Positions 45,256 through 53,944 of a DNA stretch of 64,000 nucleotides are shown here, piece after piece. The first letter of the stretch is position 1, and each line of letters opens with the position of its first letter. The position numbers and the translations under genes are program-made. Source of the DNA: Marinobacter sp050379415 (GTDB lineage Bacteria; Pseudomonadota; Gammaproteobacteria; Pseudomonadales; Oleiphilaceae); NCBI RefSeq assembly GCF_050379415.1, contig NZ_JBNRLS010000002.1:744001-808000 (forward strand), in the 5' to 3' direction. Under the pieces are notes generated by a model. That model made no database searches. It was not told the origin of the DNA and worked only from the letters and a program-made list of their open reading frames with translations.

Positions 45256-46071
45256 ATGAAACGTACTGCCTTCTTCATTTCCGACGGCACCGGCCTGACC
45301 GCCGAAGCCCTCGGACACGCTCTTTTGGCCCAATTCGAGAAAATCGACTTCGAGCGCGTGACCGTTCCCTATATCGATGATGAGGACAAAGCCCGGGCCA
45401 TGGTGACCCGGATCAACAAGGCTTCCGAGACCGATGGCGAGCGGCCGCTGGTGTTCGATACCATCGTGGACAGCGACATCCGGGAAATCATCTCCCGGGC
45501 CGACGGCTTCATGGTCGACATCTTCGGCACCTTCCTCAATCCGCTGGAACAGGAACTGAACGCCTCCTCTTCCTACACCGTAGGCAAAAGTCATTCGATC
45601 AACAACGAAGGCAGCTACGAACGCCGGATCAAAGCCGTCAACTTCGCCCTGGACAACGACGATGGCGCCCGCACCCGGCATTATGACGAAGCGGACCTGA
45701 TCCTGATCGGCGCCTCCCGCAGTGGCAAGACACCCACCTGCCTCTACCTTGCCCTGCAGTATGGCGTAAAAGCCGCCAATTACCCGATTACCGACGAGGA
45801 CCTGGCCGACCAGCGCATGCCCAAGGCCCTGCGCCCCCACCGGGAAAAACTGTTCGGCCTGACCATCGACCCGGAACGCCTGGCCACCATCCGCAACGAA
45901 CGGCGGCCCAACTCGCGCTACGCGTCCATCCAGCAGTGCATGCATGAAATCGAAGAGATTGAACTGATGTACCGGCGGGAGCGGATTCCCTACCTGAATA
46001 CCACGGCGTATTCGGTGGAGGAGATTTCGACGAGGATTATGGTGACTACCGGACTGAAGCGGCACCGGTAA
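45256..46071 (+). CDS. ppsR: Pyruvate, water dikinase regulatory protein (bifunctional kinase/pyrophosphorylase)
   Basis: The 271-residue PSRP-type protein inactivates PEP synthase by ADP-dependent phosphorylation of a Thr near the catalytic His and reactivates it with phosphate. The family N-terminus RTAFFISDGTGLTAEALG and the P-loop LIGASRSGKTPTCLYLA (about 150-166) are clear. It is divergent from ppsA with 171 bp between them, a pairing conserved in many bacteria. Two palindromic repeats follow its 3' end. Confidence 0.95.
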   Translation: MKRTAFFISDGTGLTAEALGHALLAQFEKIDFERVTVPYIDDEDKARAMVTRINKASETDGERPLVFDTIVDSDIREIISRADGFMVDIFGTFLNPLEQELNASSSYTVGKSHSINNEGSYERRIKAVNFALDNDDGARTRHYDEADLILIGASRSGKTPTCLYLALQYGVKAANYPITDEDLADQRMPKALRPHREKLFGLTIDPERLATIRNERRPNSRYASIQQCMHEIEEIELMYRRERIPYLNTTAYSVEEISTRIMVTTGLKRHR

Positions 46072-46095
46072 TGAAGCAGAGTCTGAGATGAAGGT

Positions 46096-46125
46096 GGGGT
46101 CAGATGAAAACCTTCATCTGACCCC
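46096..46125. repeat. Palindromic repeat, copy 4
   Basis: A 30-bp repeat with arm GGGGTCAGATGAAAA facing CCTTCATCTGACCCC; the two central bases differ from the consensus. It is in the 130-bp gap between the converging ppsR and M16 protease genes and is followed by TTTT. Confidence 0.9.
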
Positions 46126-46167
46126 GTTTTAGGGCGCCAACCCGGAGCTCGGACGAGAATTGAAGTT

Positions 46168-46197
46168 GGGGTCAGATGAAAGCTTTCATCTGACCCC
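46168..46197. repeat. Palindromic repeat, copy 5 (perfect)
   Basis: A perfect 30-bp palindrome with arm GGGGTCAGATGAAAG. It is followed by TTTTTC and ends 4 bp before the stop codon of the M16 protease, so it can act as a terminator in both directions. Confidence 0.93.
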
Positions 46198-46201
46198 TTT
46201 T

Positions 46202-49126
46202 TCACAACTCCTGAATCTCCAGTCCCAGATCCTTCACCATCTCCCGGTTCTCGGAGCTGGTCACCACTGCGGTACTGGCCTTCTCCGGGACCAACCAGGT
46301 GCCGGCCACCCGCTTCAGGTCATCCAGGGTGACGGCCAGAACGCGCTCGCGGAACCGGGCACGTTGCTCCGGTGATCGGCCGAACAGCTTGTTGTGGAAA
46401 GCATGCCGCGCAGCCCCGGCCGGTGACCGGGGCCGATCGAGCTGGCCGATGACGCCGAGGATGGACTCCTCCAGCTCCTGGTATTGGTGGTCAGTTTCCT
46501 GCAGCCAGTCCAGGGCCTTGTCGAAGTCTTCCAGGGTCTCACCCAGCCGTGGATCCCGGTAGGAGAAGAACCGGAACACGCCATTGACGCTGTCCTGCCC
46601 GGCGCCACCGCCATAGGCACCACCCTTTTCCCGGATGGCCCGGTGCAGATACCCGTTACGCAGGAACCCGCCAAGTACGGTCAGTGCCGCCGCATCGGGA
46701 TGGTCCACGGGCACCGTCTGGTAAGCCTTGGCGCAGAAGTTGACCTGGGTGGAGGTCAGCCAGGCTTCCCGGGTGGTGTAGTCGACCGGGTCCATGCGCC
46801 AGGTTTCCTCGCTGCCACCGGGCTCGCCTTGCCAGCAGGATTTGAGGTCATCCACCATGGCCGGCAGCTGCTCGTCTTCGCCGATCACCAGGAACTGACG
46901 CTGCTGGTTCCGGATCTTCCCGTGCAGAGCCGCCAGCCGGCCGCAGAAAGCCTCAAGCTCGGCTGGATCGTTCAGAGCTTCATCCAGTTGTTTGGTACCG
47001 CGGATTCCCGCCAGGCCACCAAGACGATAGGCCAGCCAGGCACCCGCACTCAGTCCCTGGGATGCGGCACCCATGGCCAGGGCGTGACCACTGCCGGTCA
47101 CTGCCTGAACCCGACGGGCCCGGATCTGGGCAATAATCTCCCGGATACGGTCCTTTTCGTCAAAGCGCGCGCCATTGTAGACGTCGTGCAGCAATCTGGT
47201 GAGCTTGCCGCGGTTCCGCGCCAGGGCCTTGCCACTGAAAATCAGGTAGCCCGAGACATCCTGCACGTCGTCGATCTTGCCCTTGGCGCTGAAGGCCGCA
47301 CTGATACCACCGGATTCCGCGGAGATCCGGTCCTGCATCTGCAGGTAATCCAGATCGCCACAGCCGACTTCCGAGATCAACGTGGTGTAGTAAGGCAGGA
47401 ACAGGAGATCCTCTTCGGTCAGCGTCGGCACCGGCAGCACTACCTGTTCATACACCAGGCCGTTGGTGCCGCGGGCGTAGACCGTCGCGGAAATATCGCC
47501 GTCATAGCGGCTCTCCGGCTCGGGCATCTGCAAGGGCACATCGGACAGGTCTACCTTGGGCAGGATGGAGTCGTCATCCTTACGCATCTGGCGCTCTTCA
47601 AGGGCGCTGGCACGATCGACAATCTGCTGCGCCTCTTCCTCCGTCAAGGTGGCCTTGCGACGGGCCAGGGCTTCACGGATCGCCTGCTGGCGCCGGGACT
47701 CCAGCTTCTCGTCCGGGCGCAGGGTCAGGGTGACCCGGTGCGGGTTTTCCAACAGTTTGCGGCGAATGAGGCCCGGCACATACGCCGGATCCTTGATCTT
47801 CTCCCGCAGGGTTGCCAGTACCGGCTCAAGGTCAAGCAGTTCCACCGGGTCGCCGCCATGAACCATGGGCGCGATGGCACTCATGATCAGTTGCAGCCCA
47901 TAGGGGAACTGGTCTCCGGCGATTTCCCGCTGGTGCAGTTCCAGCTGGTGCAGGATGGCCTCCAGCCGTTCCTCGCTGACCCCCTCTTCAATCACTTTCT
48001 GCAGGGTGTTCTCGATCAGCGTCTCGAGTTCCTTGTGCTTGCCCGGCTCGCTGCCCTCGATGCCACAAACGAAGGTCATCTCCCGGTTGGAATCCTCCAG
48101 GCCACACATGGGCGACGGCGCATGGCCGAGCTCGGTGGTTTCCAGTGCCCGCATCAGCGGGGAGGCACTGTTCTCCAGCAATACGGCGGACAACAGCTGG
48201 CCTTCCATGTTTTCCAGCAGGTCAAAACTGTGGCCGAGCAACCACCCCGTCACGATATGGGTCTTGTTCTCGGTGCCCTCACCCTCGTTCACGGCATAGC
48301 CCTGCTCCACCCGGACCGGGCTGAACATCCGCTTCTCATCGCGGACCGGCAGTTCGATGTCGAGTTTGTCGAACCGCTTGAGCGCCAGCTCCTCGAACCG
48401 CTCATGATGCTCATGGGCCGGAATATTGCCGTAGGTGGCGAAAATCGCGTTGCTCGGGTGGTAGTGGTGGCGATAGAAGTCCACCAGGTCGTTGTAGCTC
48501 AGGTCGACGATGTGATCCGGCTCACCGCCACTGTTGTAGTGGTAGGTGGTGGTCGGGAACAAGTGGCTGCTGAGGTTCTGCCACAGCTGGGATGTCGGCG
48601 CGCTCATGGCCCCCTTCATCTCGTTGTACACCACACCGCGATAGACCAGATCGGTGTTGGGGTCGTCCGGCTTGTCGAATTCCAGACGATGACCTTCCTG
48701 GGCAAAATCCAGGGGGTCCAGCTTGGAGAAGAACACCGAATCCAGGTAAACCGAGAGCAGGTTGTCGAAATCCTTCCGGTTCATGCTGGCAAACGGATAA
48801 GCCGTCCAGTCACTGCTGGTAAACGCGTTCATGAAGGTGTTGAGGGACCGGCGGATCATCATGAAAAACGGATCCCGGACCGGATACTTCTCACTGCCAC
48901 ACAGGGCCGTGTGCTCCAGGATATGGGCCACGCCCGTGGAGTCCATCGGGAAAGTGCGCAGGGCAACGAAGAACACGTTCTCGTCGTTGTCTGCCGCCAG
49001 GTGCAGGTGGCGGGCACCGGTCTTCTTGTGACGATACTCCTCGACTTCCAGGTTAAGGGTATCAATCCGGTGACTGCGTAGCTTCTCAAAGGCCGGATGG
49101 GTTGCGTTCTCGATCACAGCAGCCAT
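46202..49126 (-). CDS. M16-family zinc metalloprotease (presequence-protease-like)
   Basis: The 974-residue peptidase has the inverted zinc motif HILEH (68-72), preceded by STGVA and followed by TALCGSEKYPVRDPF, and several halves of the M16C fold. It is the size of human or plant presequence protease (PreP), which encloses and cuts short peptides. No signal peptide is visible, so it should be cytoplasmic. It is a single-gene unit ending against a palindromic repeat. Its peptide substrates are not known. Confidence 0.9.
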   Translation of the reverse strand: MAAVIENATHPAFEKLRSHRIDTLNLEVEEYRHKKTGARHLHLAADNDENVFFVALRTFPMDSTGVAHILEHTALCGSEKYPVRDPFFMMIRRSLNTFMNAFTSSDWTAYPFASMNRKDFDNLLSVYLDSVFFSKLDPLDFAQEGHRLEFDKPDDPNTDLVYRGVVYNEMKGAMSAPTSQLWQNLSSHLFPTTTYHYNSGGEPDHIVDLSYNDLVDFYRHHYHPSNAIFATYGNIPAHEHHERFEELALKRFDKLDIELPVRDEKRMFSPVRVEQGYAVNEGEGTENKTHIVTGWLLGHSFDLLENMEGQLLSAVLLENSASPLMRALETTELGHAPSPMCGLEDSNREMTFVCGIEGSEPGKHKELETLIENTLQKVIEEGVSEERLEAILHQLELHQREIAGDQFPYGLQLIMSAIAPMVHGGDPVELLDLEPVLATLREKIKDPAYVPGLIRRKLLENPHRVTLTLRPDEKLESRRQQAIREALARRKATLTEEEAQQIVDRASALEERQMRKDDDSILPKVDLSDVPLQMPEPESRYDGDISATVYARGTNGLVYEQVVLPVPTLTEEDLLFLPYYTTLISEVGCGDLDYLQMQDRISAESGGISAAFSAKGKIDDVQDVSGYLIFSGKALARNRGKLTRLLHDVYNGARFDEKDRIREIIAQIRARRVQAVTGSGHALAMGAASQGLSAGAWLAYRLGGLAGIRGTKQLDEALNDPAELEAFCGRLAALHGKIRNQQRQFLVIGEDEQLPAMVDDLKSCWQGEPGGSEETWRMDPVDYTTREAWLTSTQVNFCAKAYQTVPVDHPDAAALTVLGGFLRNGYLHRAIREKGGAYGGGAGQDSVNGVFRFFSYRDPRLGETLEDFDKALDWLQETDHQYQELEESILGVIGQLDRPRSPAGAARHAFHNKLFGRSPEQRARFRERVLAVTLDDLKRVAGTWLVPEKASTAVVTSSENREMVKDLGLEIQEL

Positions 49127-49225
49127 TCAATCTATCCTGTCTTTAAACAAATGGAGACTTGTAGGGTAACACGTAGTATCGATTATCATGCACAGTCCCG
49201 TAGCGATAAGGTAGCCCTGCAAGCC

Positions 49226-49687
49226 ATGACCAAGCCTGCTGAAGAAACCACAACCCTCGAGGCCCCCGAAGTCGCCGCCTACTGGGCGGAGCGGCGCCGC
49301 TACCTCGAGCGTATCCGTAAGGTGCCGGAGATCCGCAACAGGTTCTGGAAGGAAGTCGGCATCTACCTTCTGCGTCGCCTGCTGTGGTCCTTCGGCTTCT
49401 TTCCGATCATGATTGCCTTCTGGGTTCCATTCGTACTGTCGAGTTTCAACCCTGTGGCCATGGCCGCCGACCTGATTCCCCTGCTGCAGGATTTCGTCAA
49501 CTCCAATCCGGAAGTACAGGCCACCACTATCAGCACCATTCTGATCGCCTGGGCTTCAATCGGTTTCTTTTTCCTGGTCTTTGACTTTGTCCTGACCCCG
49601 TTCCGTTCTCCCTATGAATACGAAGCCGATGTCTACATGAGATCATGGGAACAGCTGAACCATGACAAGCTTCCGGACAAAGTGTGA
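49226..49687 (+). CDS. Small two-helix membrane protein of unknown function
   Basis: The 153-residue protein has two predicted membrane helices, near 45-70 and 98-124, with a charged N-terminal cytoplasmic region (AYWAERRRYLERIRK) and a short C-terminal tail. I do not recognise the family. The start at 49226 is the first ATG that gives a sensible N-terminus, but the ribosome-binding site is weak, and the frame is open upstream. It lies alone between the M16 protease and the MORN protein. Confidence 0.65.
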   Translation: MTKPAEETTTLEAPEVAAYWAERRRYLERIRKVPEIRNRFWKEVGIYLLRRLLWSFGFFPIMIAFWVPFVLSSFNPVAMAADLIPLLQDFVNSNPEVQATTISTILIAWASIGFFFLVFDFVLTPFRSPYEYEADVYMRSWEQLNHDKLPDKV

Positions 49688-49800
49688 TTTGGCCGGCATT
49701 CTCGATAACTTCAGACACTTTCTGTTACATAACATTGCAGTCAGTAGTTAAGATCAGGAGGTAATCCGGATTCGGTAAGACAGGATCAAGAGGTTCCTCC

Positions 49801-51063
49801 ATGGTCGATTTCAGACCACTGCTGTTCATAAATGCCCTGGCGCTGATGCTCCTGGTGACCGCCGGTTTTGCCTCGGTTGGTAATGACCACAGCTTGCTGG
49901 AACTGCAACCCTCGTCCACGCCTTCCGAAACCATGGACCCGATGGTTACCGGCGCCCCCGAACCCGCCAAGCCCCGGAAAACAAAGGAGGTGCCAGCGCC
50001 GGCACCCCAGAAACCGGCTCCTGCAGCAATGACTGTGGCCAAGCCCTTCAGCATTCCGCCCATGCCCGACGACACTCAAACGACAGCAATGGCGGAACCC
50101 GCAGCCAAACCGGACCCCGAACCCGAGCCGACTACTGGCCTGATGGTACTGCGCTCCAACGTCATCGGGGATCAGGTCACCATCAACGGCAAACAGTATG
50201 GCGCTACCCGTCTCGATCTGGAGCTCCAGCCGGGCAAATACGACGTCACCATCAGCAAGCCCGGCTATCAATCCTGGCAACAGACGGTTGCCCTCGAAGC
50301 CGGGCAAGAAATGACCCTGGTTGGCAAACTGGAGGCGTACACAACCGTCAATTACCGCAATGGAACCTGGATCGGCGGGGTGCAGACCGGTGACGGCACC
50401 TACCAGGACAAAGACGGGCTGCGCTACGAAGGCCATTTCATCGACGGCCAGTTCCATGGCAAGGGCACCGCATGGTACCCGGACGGGAGCCACTACGAGG
50501 GCGACTGGGTCAAGGGGCAACGCCAGGGCGAAGGCGTCTGGCGCGATGCGGCCGGTGCCGAATACACCGGCCAGTTCGCGGCCGACAAATTCCACGGCAA
50601 AGGTACGCTGACCCGTGAAAACGGGGACATTCTCACCGGCCGGTGGGCGGAGGGGCTGCTTAATGGCCACGGCTCCCTGACCACCGCCGACGGCATGCTG
50701 TATGTCGGCGGTTTCCGTGATAATGAATTCCACGGTACCGGCGCCCTGACCTATCCGGACGGCCGCGCCTACGAGGGCGAGTTTTCCAACGGCGAATTCC
50801 ACGGCTCGGGCGCCGAGATCTTTGCCGACGGCAAGAAATACGAAGGGCAATACATGGAAGGCACGTTTCATGGCAAGGGTCTGCTGCGCAATCCCAACGG
50901 TAGTTCGATCGAGGCCACCTTCCGCCACGGCGAACCCTATGGACAGGTTCGTCTGACCACCGCGGCCGGTGAGGTATTCACTGCCCGCACCACGGAACCC
51001 GGAGTGTGTTATCGGGAGAAGAGCTATCGGGCCACCCAGTGCCCGCAACTGGAAGGCTGGTAA
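49801..51063 (+). CDS. PEGA-MORN repeat protein, membrane-associated
   Basis: The 420-residue protein starts with a hydrophobic segment (LLFINALALMLLVTAGFA, signal peptide or anchor), then a Pro/Ala-rich linker, a PEGA domain (about 115-182, VTINGKQYGATRLDLELQPGKYDVTI) and about eight 23-residue MORN repeats (YEGxFxDGxFHGKGxxxYPDG) to near 400. PEGA domains occur in surface or periplasmic proteins, and MORN arrays often bind lipids or sit at membranes. AGAGG precedes the ATG. The gene is 51 bp upstream of the response regulator on the same strand, so the two may form a unit. The role is unknown. Confidence 0.85.
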   Translation: MVDFRPLLFINALALMLLVTAGFASVGNDHSLLELQPSSTPSETMDPMVTGAPEPAKPRKTKEVPAPAPQKPAPAAMTVAKPFSIPPMPDDTQTTAMAEPAAKPDPEPEPTTGLMVLRSNVIGDQVTINGKQYGATRLDLELQPGKYDVTISKPGYQSWQQTVALEAGQEMTLVGKLEAYTTVNYRNGTWIGGVQTGDGTYQDKDGLRYEGHFIDGQFHGKGTAWYPDGSHYEGDWVKGQRQGEGVWRDAAGAEYTGQFAADKFHGKGTLTRENGDILTGRWAEGLLNGHGSLTTADGMLYVGGFRDNEFHGTGALTYPDGRAYEGEFSNGEFHGSGAEIFADGKKYEGQYMEGTFHGKGLLRNPNGSSIEATFRHGEPYGQVRLTTAAGEVFTARTTEPGVCYREKSYRATQCPQLEGW

Positions 51064-51114
51064 ATCCCGGCCCGATCACCCACACACTCGCAGTAACAGG
51101 TTGAGGTAGTGACC

Positions 51115-52215
51115 ATGTCGATCAAGAACGCTCTGCTGGTAGATGACTCCAAGGTGGCCCGGTTTGCCCTGAGCAAACTGCTGGAAGGCCGGGATATGCA
51201 GGTCAACATGGCGGGCTCTGCGGAGGAAGCCCTGGACTTCCTGAACAGCCATGAGCGCCCGGACGTGATTTTCATGGACCACCTGATGCCCGGCATGAAC
51301 GGCGTGGAAGCCACCCGCGCCATCAAGGGCAACCCGGACACCGCGGACATCCCGATCATCATGTGCACCTCGAGGAAATCCCCTTCCTTTACCGAGGAAG
51401 CGAAAAACTTCGGGGTCTACAACATCCTGACCAAGCCGCCCCAGACCGAAGGCCTTGGCGAGGTTCTCGACCAGCTGGCCAGCGACGTCAGCAGCGGCAA
51501 TCTGCCCGAGCCAACGTTCACGGAAATCCCGCAGGAGGCGGATCACGAGGCTCTGAGCGTTCCCGAAGACGCGTCGGTGCAACTCGCTCCGAAATCCGAG
51601 CCGGAGCCGGAACCGCAGACCAATGGCCACGCCTCACCCAACGTGGTGCCGCTTACCAGTGAACTGATCGAACAGATCGCCCGCTCAGCGGTGAAGACCC
51701 ACATCAACAACCGCCTCCACGAACTGCTGAGCGACCTGTTCGATGAACAGTTTGATCATCTGAGACGCGCCCTGGATGAGACCCGGAGCAAACAGGAAGC
51801 TGCCATCGAGGAGCGGCTGGGTGAACTGTCGGAACTGATTGAACAACGCACCCGACACCTGCGGGATGACGTCGCTGCGGAGGTCAATCTGAACCTCGCC
51901 CGCGAGCTGGCCGACCTGAAACGGGACCTCAAGCGTCAGTCCGGCTTCACCAGTGCGCATATGGACGAGCTCAAGGATCACATCACCAGCGTGCAGACCA
52001 TCGACACCGAGTTCTGGCAAACGCTGCAATCGGAGGCGATCCAGCAGGCCCATGAAATCTCACGGGAAACCTCGGAAGACATCGCCCAGCGCACCATTGA
52101 CCTGTTCGTTGCCCAGCAACGCGCCGCCAGCTCCCGGGTCTACACCCTGGGCCTGGCGGTCAGCCTCAGCATCTTCAGCGTCGGGATTGCCTGGCTGTCC
52201 GGGCTGTTTGGCTGA
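51115..52215 (+). CDS. Response regulator with C-terminal coiled coil and membrane anchor
   Basis: The 366-residue protein begins with a CheY-like receiver domain (about 4-125): acidic pair Asp10/Asp11, phosphoacceptor Asp55 in IFMDHLMPGMNG, and Lys in LTKPPQ. There is no DNA-binding or enzymatic output domain. A Pro/Glu-rich linker is followed by a long helical region (about 185-335) and one hydrophobic helix at 342-364 (TLGLAVSLSIFSVGIAWLSG) that ends the protein. It should be anchored in the inner membrane with the receiver in the cytoplasm. GAGGT is 7 nt before the ATG. The 3' end overlaps the next, converging gene by 41 bp. Confidence 0.85.
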   Translation: MSIKNALLVDDSKVARFALSKLLEGRDMQVNMAGSAEEALDFLNSHERPDVIFMDHLMPGMNGVEATRAIKGNPDTADIPIIMCTSRKSPSFTEEAKNFGVYNILTKPPQTEGLGEVLDQLASDVSSGNLPEPTFTEIPQEADHEALSVPEDASVQLAPKSEPEPEPQTNGHASPNVVPLTSELIEQIARSAVKTHINNRLHELLSDLFDEQFDHLRRALDETRSKQEAAIEERLGELSELIEQRTRHLRDDVAAEVNLNLARELADLKRDLKRQSGFTSAHMDELKDHITSVQTIDTEFWQTLQSEAIQQAHEISRETSEDIAQRTIDLFVAQQRAASSRVYTLGLAVSLSIFSVGIAWLSGLFG

Positions 52216-52840
52216 GTAGGCTGCGGATACGCCGCCAGTCCGAAGGCGTGTCGACATCGTCATGAATGCCCCCAACGGGCACCAGGGTAGCACCAACTTC
52301 CGTGAGCAGCCTGCCGGCACCCTGGTCCCCTTCCAGGGCCACCACCTCCGGCCATAGCCAGCGAGGCAGATAAGCCGGTACACCGGCCCTGCCACCGTAA
52401 TCCGCCGCCATCGGCTGGTTCGGTACCTGCCACGCCGCCTGACTCATTGCCTGCAAGGCCTCTGGATCCAGCAACGGCTGATCTGCCACCAGTACAAATA
52501 CTCCTTTCACCTTCGGCCCCAGGCTCTCGATACCTGTTGCCAGTGATGCCGACAATCCCTGCGCCCAATGCTCGCACGACAACCAAACAGAAGGCTGAAG
52601 ATGGCAACGGAAACGGATCAGGGGGTACCAGGCCCCGGTAACCACGCGCACATCCCGGCCAAGCCGCCGGGCCTGGCGTAACGCCTGGTCCAGAAGAGTA
52701 CCGCCATCCGGCAGTTTAAGCAGGGCCTTGGGACGCCCCAGGCGGGTAGATGCACCGGCCGCCAGCACAATGACGGCAAAACCGGATTCGTCCGGATGAA
52801 AACTGAACCTTCTGATAAGCACCCCGATAGCAATATCCAA
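52175..52840 (-). CDS. MobA/MocA-like nucleotidyltransferase
   Basis: The 221-residue protein has the nucleotidyltransferase motif VIVLAAGASTRLGRPKALLKL and the metal-binding LVADQPLLD, typical of MocA/MobA enzymes that link CTP or GTP to molybdopterin. Molybdenum hydroxylase genes are not in the window, so the cofactor link is by family only. The exact start is uncertain: TTG at 52840 gives the longest frame, with an in-frame GTG six codons downstream. It overlaps the response regulator gene tail-to-tail. Confidence 0.8.
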   Translation of the reverse strand: MDIAIGVLIRRFSFHPDESGFAVIVLAAGASTRLGRPKALLKLPDGGTLLDQALRQARRLGRDVRVVTGAWYPLIRFRCHLQPSVWLSCEHWAQGLSASLATGIESLGPKVKGVFVLVADQPLLDPEALQAMSQAAWQVPNQPMAADYGGRAGVPAYLPRWLWPEVVALEGDQGAGRLLTEVGATLVPVGGIHDDVDTPSDWRRIRSLLSQTARTARQSRR

Positions 52841-52925
52841 TGGCGGGAAAGCACCGGCACACTGCCGGAACTGCTGATTTTTGCTAGAATTCGCCCATCA
52901 CTCAATCATACCCTCCGGACTTCCG

Positions 52926-53777
52926 ATGAATCACCTGTTTGTCGATAACCTGACTGTCATCGATTTCGCTTACCTGGACGCCACACGTGGACTGGTGGGC
53001 GAGAGCTGGATTGCCGACGTGGTGCTCGGCGGAGAACTGGACGAACAGGGCATGGTGTTCGACTTCAGCAACGTCAAACGCACCATCAAGCGCGTAATCG
53101 ATGAGCGCGTCGACCACCGACTGGTGATCCCCCGCGGTTACCAGGGACTGGTCTGGGACGAAGACCAGCCTGACACCTTTACCTGGAAGCTGACAGATGG
53201 CAGCCAGATTGTCCACCGCTCCCCGGATGAGGCAGTCGTCTGGCTCTCCGCCGAGCACGTGGTGCCCTCCGCAGTGGCCCGCCTGCTGGAGCATGAACTG
53301 ATGGAGGTGTTACCGGCCAACGTCACCTCCGTAACCATCAACCTGCGTGAGGAAGTGATCGAGGGCGCGTACTACCATTACGTGCACGGCCTGAAAAAAC
53401 ACCTGGGCAACTGCCAACGCATCGCCCACGGCCACCGCTCCCCGATCCGCATCGACCGCAACGGCCACCGGGACTACGACCTGGAACGCCGCTGGGCCAC
53501 TCTATGGCGTGACATCTACGTGGGTTCCGAAGAGGACGTGGTTCGCCGCCACGTCGGCCCGGATGGTGTTTGCTACGTCACCTTCGAATACGAAGCCAAC
53601 CAGGGAGAATTCGCCCTCACCCTGCCCGAGGAACGGGTGTATATGCTCGATACCGACACCACCGTCGAACTGATTGCCGCGCACATGGCGGACAAGCTGA
53701 AGGTGGAGTTTCCGACCGATGCGATTCGGGTGAAGGCGTATGAGGGCGTGGGCAAAGGGGCCATTGCCGAGCGTTGA
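52926..53777 (+). CDS. Tandem-domain 6-pyruvoyl/6-carboxytetrahydropterin synthase homologue
   Basis: The 283-residue protein is twice the length of QueD and PTPS. The first half has GMVFDF (42-47) and DHRL (63-66), the substrate-side elements of a T-fold, but no zinc histidines. The second half has HYVHGLKKHLGNCQRIAHGH (151-170), supplying Cys163, His168 and His170 with an earlier His as the zinc site, and the pterin-binding Glu near the end (VKAYEG). QueD makes the precursor of queuosine; PTPS makes biopterin. Which this protein does is not clear. No other que genes lie nearby. Confidence 0.78.
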   Translation: MNHLFVDNLTVIDFAYLDATRGLVGESWIADVVLGGELDEQGMVFDFSNVKRTIKRVIDERVDHRLVIPRGYQGLVWDEDQPDTFTWKLTDGSQIVHRSPDEAVVWLSAEHVVPSAVARLLEHELMEVLPANVTSVTINLREEVIEGAYYHYVHGLKKHLGNCQRIAHGHRSPIRIDRNGHRDYDLERRWATLWRDIYVGSEEDVVRRHVGPDGVCYVTFEYEANQGEFALTLPEERVYMLDTDTTVELIAAHMADKLKVEFPTDAIRVKAYEGVGKGAIAER

Positions 53778-53807
53778 GCCGGTAACTCGGGGGCATGGCG
53801 CCAAGAC

Positions 53808-53837
53808 GGGGTCAGAAGAAAGCGTTCTTCAGACCCC
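53808..53837. repeat. Palindromic repeat, copy 6 (variant)
   Basis: A variant 30-bp palindrome with arm GGGGTCAGAAGAAAG facing CGTTCTTCAGACCCC. It lies 30 bp after the stop of the pterin synthase gene, in the gap before the converging tRNA genes. Confidence 0.88.
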
Positions 53838-53869
53838 CATGGGCCACACCAGAGCTGGAGACAGACTCA

Positions 53870-53931
53870 GGGGTCAGATGAAAAAAAGAGGGCCGGCGAA
53901 TTCGCCGGCCCTCTTTTTTTCATCTGACCCC
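53870..53931. repeat. Expanded palindromic repeat, copy 7: perfect 62-bp palindrome
   Basis: The repeat ends (GGGGTCAGATGAA and TTCATCTGACCCC) are split by a GC-rich hairpin, AAAAAGAGGGCCGGCGAA and its complement, so that 31 bp on each side match exactly with no spacer and a central GAATTC. The inner part looks like an intrinsic terminator with A and T runs. It lies between the pterin synthase gene and the tRNA genes. Confidence 0.95.
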
Positions 53932-53944
53932 ATTTTCACAGGCA

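Noticed and set aside
46484..49081. 865-codon open frame opposite the M16 protease
   Set aside because: It mirrors the codon bias of the real gene and has no ribosome-binding site or recognisable domain.
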